A stretch of DNA of 9,764 nt from JAABPW01 sp037132275 (lineage in GTDB: Bacteria; Verrucomicrobiota; Kiritimatiellia; CAIKKV01; CAITUY01): NCBI GenBank assembly GCA_037132275.1, contig JBAXPK010000081.1, positions 1 through 9,764 of the forward strand. Reading direction: 5' to 3'. The position numbers and the translations under genes are program-made. Position 1 is the first letter of the stretch; every line of letters begins with the position of its first letter. Below the pieces are notes generated by a model. The model had not been told where the DNA came from. It ran no database searches and saw only the letters and a list, made by a program, of their open reading frames with translations. Below are positions 6,342-9,764 of the stretch, in pieces.

Positions 6342-7829
6342 ATGCCAACACTCAGGAAACAGACGATTCATGCCATGTCGTGGAGTGCCTTGGAAACACT
6401 CGGACTGACCATCCTGCAGTTTGTTTTCAGCATTATCATGGCCCGCCTGCTGACCCCCGAGCAATACGGGCTCATCGCCGTGCTGGGGGTCTTTATCACT
6501 CTCGCCCAGACCTTTGTTGACAGCGGGTTCGGATCGGCGCTGATCCAAAAACGGGAACCTTCCCAGACCGATATCACCACGGTATTTGTCTTCAACATGG
6601 TGATTGCCGTCGTCTGCGTCGGAGCCGTGTGTGGGGTGGCACCCTGGATCGCCGGGTTTTATGGCCAACCGATTCTCAGGCCCATGGCTTGCGTGTTGAG
6701 CATGGGTATTGTCATCAACGCCCTGTGCCTGATCCAGTTCCGGCTCATGACAAAGCGGCTGGATTTCAAAACACAGGCAAAGATCGGCCTCGGGTCAACA
6801 TTGTTTTCCGGCGTGGTCGGAGTCCTCATGGCTATGAACGGATTCGGTGTCTGGAGCCTTGTGGCCCAGCAACTCTGCAGCCATTCCGTGCGGGGAATCT
6901 TGCTGTGGGGATTGAATCCCTGGCGTCCCTCAGGGCACATTAGCCTAGCCTCCCTGCGTGAAATGGCACCTTTCGGCTCCCGAATCCTCGGTATCGGACT
7001 GCTGGAGACGGTGTTCAAGAACCTGAACCGATTGGTGATCGCCAAACTCTTTTCCCCCGCCGACCTCGGGTACGTTGAACGCGCCCACTCGCTGTCAGAC
7101 ATGCCGATCTCCGGGCTGACAAGCATGCTGAACAAGGTCATGTTTCCCGTCATGGCCACCATTCAGGACGACTTCAAACGCCTGAAATCAAGCCTGCGGA
7201 CTTCGGTCGCCGTCCTCGCCTGGGTGTTATTCCCCGCAACCGTCGGCCTGATTGTTGTAGCTGAACCCCTTGTCCTTATACTGCTGACCCGGAAGTGGGC
7301 GGCCAGCATCCCGTACCTGCGCCTCTGCTGCATCGACCTGATGGTCTATCCTCTCTATGTGGTCCATCTCAGCCTGCTGAAGGCGATCGGTCGTTCCGAC
7401 CTGGTACTACGTACCGAACTGGTCCGGAAAGGCCTTGTTCTGATCTCCCTGCTGGTAACCTATCGCTGGGGTATCATGGCCATGATGGCGGGCTATGCAC
7501 TCGTCTCTGTTGTTTCGTTTGTCGTGATCATCACTCAGTCGGGGCGGTTGGTTGGGTACCGGATACGCGAGCAGGCGATCGACCTGGTACCCTATGTCAT
7601 GGGAGCCCTGCTCATGGGCCTGATGGCCTGGTTGTCGGGATGGATTCCTTATCCCAACTTGTGGTTGAAACTGATCAGTCAGATCGCTGTCGGAAGCGCG
7701 GGGTATTTACTGCTTTCAATCATGTTCCGCTGGAAGGCGGTGATGCAGATCACACTAGCCCTGTATCCCTATCTGGGTACGACCGGACAATCCTGGGCAC
7801 GCCGTTTAACCGGCGTGAGCGCAGCATGA
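6342..7829 (+). CDS. Wzx/WzxC-like polysaccharide flippase (PST/MATE superfamily)
   Basis: The 495-residue polytopic membrane protein belongs to the MOP/PST exporter family that flips undecaprenyl-diphosphate-linked oligosaccharides across the inner membrane. The N-terminus gives the familiar pattern: a basic start, then LETLGLTILQFVFSIIMARL (18-36 region), LTPEQYGLIAVLGVF (37-51) and VDSGFGSALIQKR (59-71). The second half carries VIAKLFSPADLGYVERA (232-248), MFPVMATIQDDFKRL (267-281) and RKWAASIPYLRL (317-328). About fourteen hydrophobic segments can be counted, and the length is normal for WzxC/TuaB-type members. Only a weak GGAT lies ahead of the ATG, so translation may be partly coupled to the kinase gene ending 29 bases upstream. 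The stop TGA (7827-7829) overlaps the ATG of the deacetylase gene. Which glycan it carries cannot be read from the sequence. Confidence 0.9.
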   Translation: MPTLRKQTIHAMSWSALETLGLTILQFVFSIIMARLLTPEQYGLIAVLGVFITLAQTFVDSGFGSALIQKREPSQTDITTVFVFNMVIAVVCVGAVCGVAPWIAGFYGQPILRPMACVLSMGIVINALCLIQFRLMTKRLDFKTQAKIGLGSTLFSGVVGVLMAMNGFGVWSLVAQQLCSHSVRGILLWGLNPWRPSGHISLASLREMAPFGSRILGIGLLETVFKNLNRLVIAKLFSPADLGYVERAHSLSDMPISGLTSMLNKVMFPVMATIQDDFKRLKSSLRTSVAVLAWVLFPATVGLIVVAEPLVLILLTRKWAASIPYLRLCCIDLMVYPLYVVHLSLLKAIGRSDLVLRTELVRKGLVLISLLVTYRWGIMAMMAGYALVSVVSFVVIITQSGRLVGYRIREQAIDLVPYVMGALLMGLMAWLSGWIPYPNLWLKLISQIAVGSAGYLLLSIMFRWKAVMQITLALYPYLGTTGQSWARRLTGVSAA

Positions 7830-8563
7830 CCAAAAGGCCTGATCAGATCAAAGGCCCTGTCCCCTTGTGGCGCAGGCTTCTCGACCATAGATTGGGAGTG
7901 GTGATGGATGTTACCACTCGTGACTTGGTTGCCGCACTGACCTTTGATGACGGGCCCAACCCGGACGCTACTCCTCTCGTTCTGGATCTCCTTGACCGCT
8001 ACCGCGCCCGAGCCACATTCTTCATGGTTGGAAAAGCGGCCAGGGAATATCCCGATCTCGTGCGCTCCGTCGTCCAAAGGGGGCATGTGATCGGGAACCA
8101 CTCCTTCAACCATGCGCCTTTCCCCTCTCTTTCTCTGCGGAGACTGCGGCAGGAAATCGCAGACACCGACCGGACACTCGGGGGGCTGTCATCACGCCTG
8201 ATCCGTCCTCCGGGCGGATTCTTGAACGCCACATCAAGACTCGCCCTGATGGGCATGGGACGAAAGGTCATCCTGTGGAATGCCACATCATTGGACTGGC
8301 ACGAGGAAGAGTCAGACCGGATGCTCGAGAGTTTGAACCGGGACATGAAGCCGGGGGCTATCCTGCTTTTTCATGACGGTATTTTCTCCCTGAAGCCAAG
8401 CCGCAATCCGCCTTCTCCCTCGCGTTCCTCCATGCTGACCACTCTGGGCAAATTCCTGGATCAGTGGGCCGCGACCTACAGTTTCGTAACCATCCCCGAA
8501 TTGCTCAAGCATGGACGGGAACGACGGGTCTGGCGGAGCCGTTCACCACGGGGGCAGCCATGA
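7826..8563 (+). CDS. Polysaccharide deacetylase (NodB/CE4 family)
   Basis: The 245-residue protein contains every CE4 motif. Motif 1 is TFDDGP (39-44, base Asp41 and metal ligand Asp42). Motif 2 is NHSFNH (91-96, metal ligands His92 and His96). Motif 3 is RPPGG (127-131), motif 4 is SLDW (155-158), and motif 5 is LFHDG (181-185) with His183. It should therefore be an active metal-dependent hydrolase removing N- or O-acetyl groups from a sugar chain. No signal peptide or membrane segment precedes the domain; the first 35 residues are short and basic, so it is predicted cytosolic and may act on lipid-linked precursors. The frame is open further upstream, but that part overlaps the flippase gene in another frame. 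ATG 7826 is chosen because it overlaps the flippase stop (ATGA), and translation is probably coupled. The stop at 8561-8563 overlaps the next ATG the same way. A basic, Arg-rich tail follows residue 229. Confidence 0.93.
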   Translation: MTKRPDQIKGPVPLWRRLLDHRLGVVMDVTTRDLVAALTFDDGPNPDATPLVLDLLDRYRARATFFMVGKAAREYPDLVRSVVQRGHVIGNHSFNHAPFPSLSLRRLRQEIADTDRTLGGLSSRLIRPPGGFLNATSRLALMGMGRKVILWNATSLDWHEEESDRMLESLNRDMKPGAILLFHDGIFSLKPSRNPPSPSRSSMLTTLGKFLDQWAATYSFVTIPELLKHGRERRVWRSRSPRGQP

Positions 8564-9764
8564 GTTCATCCCCTCTTGTCAGCATCATCATTTGCACCCA
8601 TAACCGGGCGGCCATCCTGCCTGCGGCCATCCGGAGCATTCTGGCCCAAACCCACCGGAACCTGGAGATCATCGTGATGGACGACGGTTCGTCCGATCAT
8701 ACCCGGGACGTGGTTGCCTCCTTCCTCGGGTCATCCCCCGTCCGTTACTTGCATCAGGAGAATCAAGGGCAACCCATTGGCCGAAATGCCGCCCTGGACC
8801 AGGTTCGTGGCGATTTCATTGCCTTTCTAGATGACGACGATGAGTTGTATCCGGACGCCCTGACCGAAGGGCTGGCGGCTTTGGATCAGCATCCTGATGC
8901 CGCTATCGCCTATTCAGACGCCACGGTGATTGATGATGATGGCCATGAGATAGGACTGAGGGCGGGGCGACCCCTGCCGTCGGGCGACATCTATGAAGAG
9001 GTGGTAGCTGGGCGAATCCTATGCCTCAATGGCGCTTTTCTTGCGCGCAGGGAGTGTTTCAGGGCGCTACGGTATGATCCGGAGATCACACAATCATCCG
9101 ATGTCTATATCGCCTGCCGGTTGGCCGAGACGTTTCGTTTTGTCTTTCTGCCAAAACCCATGCTGAAATACCGGCGTTACGCCGACCCCAAAAAAGCTGT
9201 TAGCGGGGGCAAATACCGGCTGGAAATCACACGGCGACGATACGGTCTCCTGCTCCAAAGTGCCCGGTTTCAAATGACTGACCCGGCCTTCCAAAAGGAC
9301 ATCTTCTCCAAATACCACCTCCAGCTCGGCCGGGGATACGCACGCATCGGCGAGCACCGGAATGCCCTGATCCAGTTCATAACCTCCCTCCGGCTGTGCC
9401 CGTCCCGCCTTGCCACCTGGCATAATGTGGCCACCAGTCTCGTCCGGTGGCTTACCTATCGGCGAGTATCGGAACGCCCTGGTCCAACTCCCGGCCTCCC
9501 TCCGGTTGTGCCCGTTGCGCCGGGCCACCTGGCACCATGTGACCATCCGGCTCGGCCATCAGCCAGGGGCGCCATGATGAGTTCACCCCCTCTGGTCAGT
9601 GTTATTATCTGCACCTTTAACCGGGCGGACTTATTGCGAGCAGCCATTCAAAGCGTATTGTCCCAGACTTATCCGCACCTTGATATCGTGGTGGTCGATG
9701 ACGGGTCGACCGATCACACGGCGTCGACCATATCGACCTTCCCGAAATCCGCTCCCCTCCGCTA
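8560..9764 (+). CDS. Family 2 glycosyltransferase, open to window end and fused in frame to a second GT2
   Basis: The ATG at 8560 overlaps the deacetylase stop. The GT-A fold starts VSIIICTHNR (7-16) and continues MDDGSSDHT (40-48), GRNAALD (74-80) and FLDDDDE (89-95, the DxD metal site). SSDVYIACRLAE (179-190) carries the probable catalytic acid/base Asp181. YRRYADP (204-210) and a TPR-like tail, GRGYARIGEHRNALIQF (257-273), follow. The enzyme should add one sugar to a lipid-linked repeat unit at the cytoplasmic face. From about residue 300 the reading becomes Pro-rich and unlike the family (PGPTPGLPPVVPVAPG). There the frame passes through a shifted copy of the preceding 100 bp and misses a TGA at 9575-9577 that lies in another frame. 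It then enters a second GT2 at residues 339-340 without a stop. One base fewer near 9440-9460 would give a normal 338-residue enzyme ending at 9577. So this is either a genuine fusion or a frameshift, natural or from sequencing. Confidence 0.88.
   Translation, partial: MSSSPLVSIIICTHNRAAILPAAIRSILAQTHRNLEIIVMDDGSSDHTRDVVASFLGSSPVRYLHQENQGQPIGRNAALDQVRGDFIAFLDDDDELYPDALTEGLAALDQHPDAAIAYSDATVIDDDGHEIGLRAGRPLPSGDIYEEVVAGRILCLNGAFLARRECFRALRYDPEITQSSDVYIACRLAETFRFVFLPKPMLKYRRYADPKKAVSGGKYRLEITRRRYGLLLQSARFQMTDPAFQKDIFSKYHLQLGRGYARIGEHRNALIQFITSLRLCPSRLATWHNVATSLVRWLTYRRVSERPGPTPGLPPVVPVAPGHLAPCDHPARPSARGAMMSSPPLVSVIICTFNRADLLRAAIQSVLSQTYPHLDIVVVDDGSTDHTASTISTFPKSAPLR
9346..9557 (+). repeat. 100-bp imperfect tandem repeat with frame-shifting 112-base offset
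   Basis: Bases 9346-9445 and 9458-9557 align without gaps at 78 of 100 positions by my hand count, both beginning ATCGGCGAG. Translated in matching frames, 21 of 33 residues agree (IGEHRNALIQ against IGEYRNALVQ, then SLRLCP in both), a TPR-like unit. The offset of 112 is not a multiple of three, so the second copy is read in the wrong frame by the current ORF. The protein-level similarity in the shifted frame indicates that frame was once the coding one. Confidence 0.85.
9574..9764 (+). CDS. Second GT2 glycosyltransferase (tandem paralogue), N-terminal part only
   Basis: ATGATG at 9574-9579 offers two adjacent starts in the same frame as the first GT2; 9577 aligns with the first gene's start. 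The product reads MSSPPLVSVIICTFNR and then VVVDDGSTDHT before the window ends, which is the nucleotide-binding half of a GT-A domain. It agrees with the first GT2 at 32 of the first 48 residues by hand alignment, so the two are tandem duplicates. A TGA at 9575-9577 in the +1-shifted frame overlaps the ATG, exactly as at the two previous gene junctions. I therefore infer that this was, and may still be, a separate gene start. The DxD motif and C-terminal half lie outside the window. It overlaps the entry for the continuous frame because both readings are possible. Confidence 0.75.
   Translation, partial: MMSSPPLVSVIICTFNRADLLRAAIQSVLSQTYPHLDIVVVDDGSTDHTASTISTFPKSAPLR

Noticed and set aside
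7295..7825. Upstream extension of the deacetylase frame to 7295
   Set aside because: This part overlaps the conserved C-terminal half of the flippase in another frame and has low-complexity, non-family content. The ATG at 7826 forms a proper stop-start overlap.

Overview
The window carries most of a capsular or exopolysaccharide export and assembly cluster on the + strand (2501 to the right edge). To its left is a short accessory region with a broken transposon, a Sel1-repeat lipoprotein and part of an AAA ATPase gene. The host is most likely a Gram-negative-type bacterium, since there is a Wzx/Wzy/Wzc-like assembly set and a candidate lipoprotein. The gene mix and the repeat-like spacer near 890-980 remind me of the PVC group (Verrucomicrobia, Lentisphaerae, Kiritimatiellae), but that placement is an impression and no marker gene is present.

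Left part. 1-836 (minus) is the N-terminal two thirds of an AAA_14/DUF4143 ATPase with a GTG start, running off the left edge. 837-997 is a spacer resembling dispersed repeats of environmental genomes. It abuts the orphan C-terminal 114 codons of an ISKra4-family transposase (998-1342), which lacks the N-terminal three quarters and any recognised IS end. 1528-2319 (minus) is a signal-peptide-bearing Sel1-repeat protein, divergent from the polysaccharide cluster.

Right part. In order, all +: a Wzy_C / O-antigen ligase-type membrane protein (2501-3991), a fused Wzz/BY-kinase chain-length regulator (4099-6312), a WzxC-like flippase (6342-7829), a cytoplasmic-looking polysaccharide deacetylase (7826-8563) and tandem family 2 glycosyltransferases (8560 to the right edge). 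The wzx/deacetylase and deacetylase/GT2 junctions are ATGA stop-start overlaps, and the other gaps are 29 and 107 bases, so this reads as one operon. Expected roles: GT2 enzymes build the repeat unit, the flippase moves it across the inner membrane, the Wzy-like protein polymerises or ligates it, the BY-kinase sets chain length and export, and the deacetylase may trim N-acetyl groups.

The most notable feature is at the right end. The first GT2 gene contains a 100-bp tandem repeat with a 112-base offset. This puts the second copy out of frame, bypasses what looks like the native TGA at 9575-9577, and joins the first GT2 in frame to a second, paralogous GT2. It is either a recent gene fusion by frameshift or a one-base sequence error. 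I found no CRISPR array, tRNA, rRNA or clearly new type of system.
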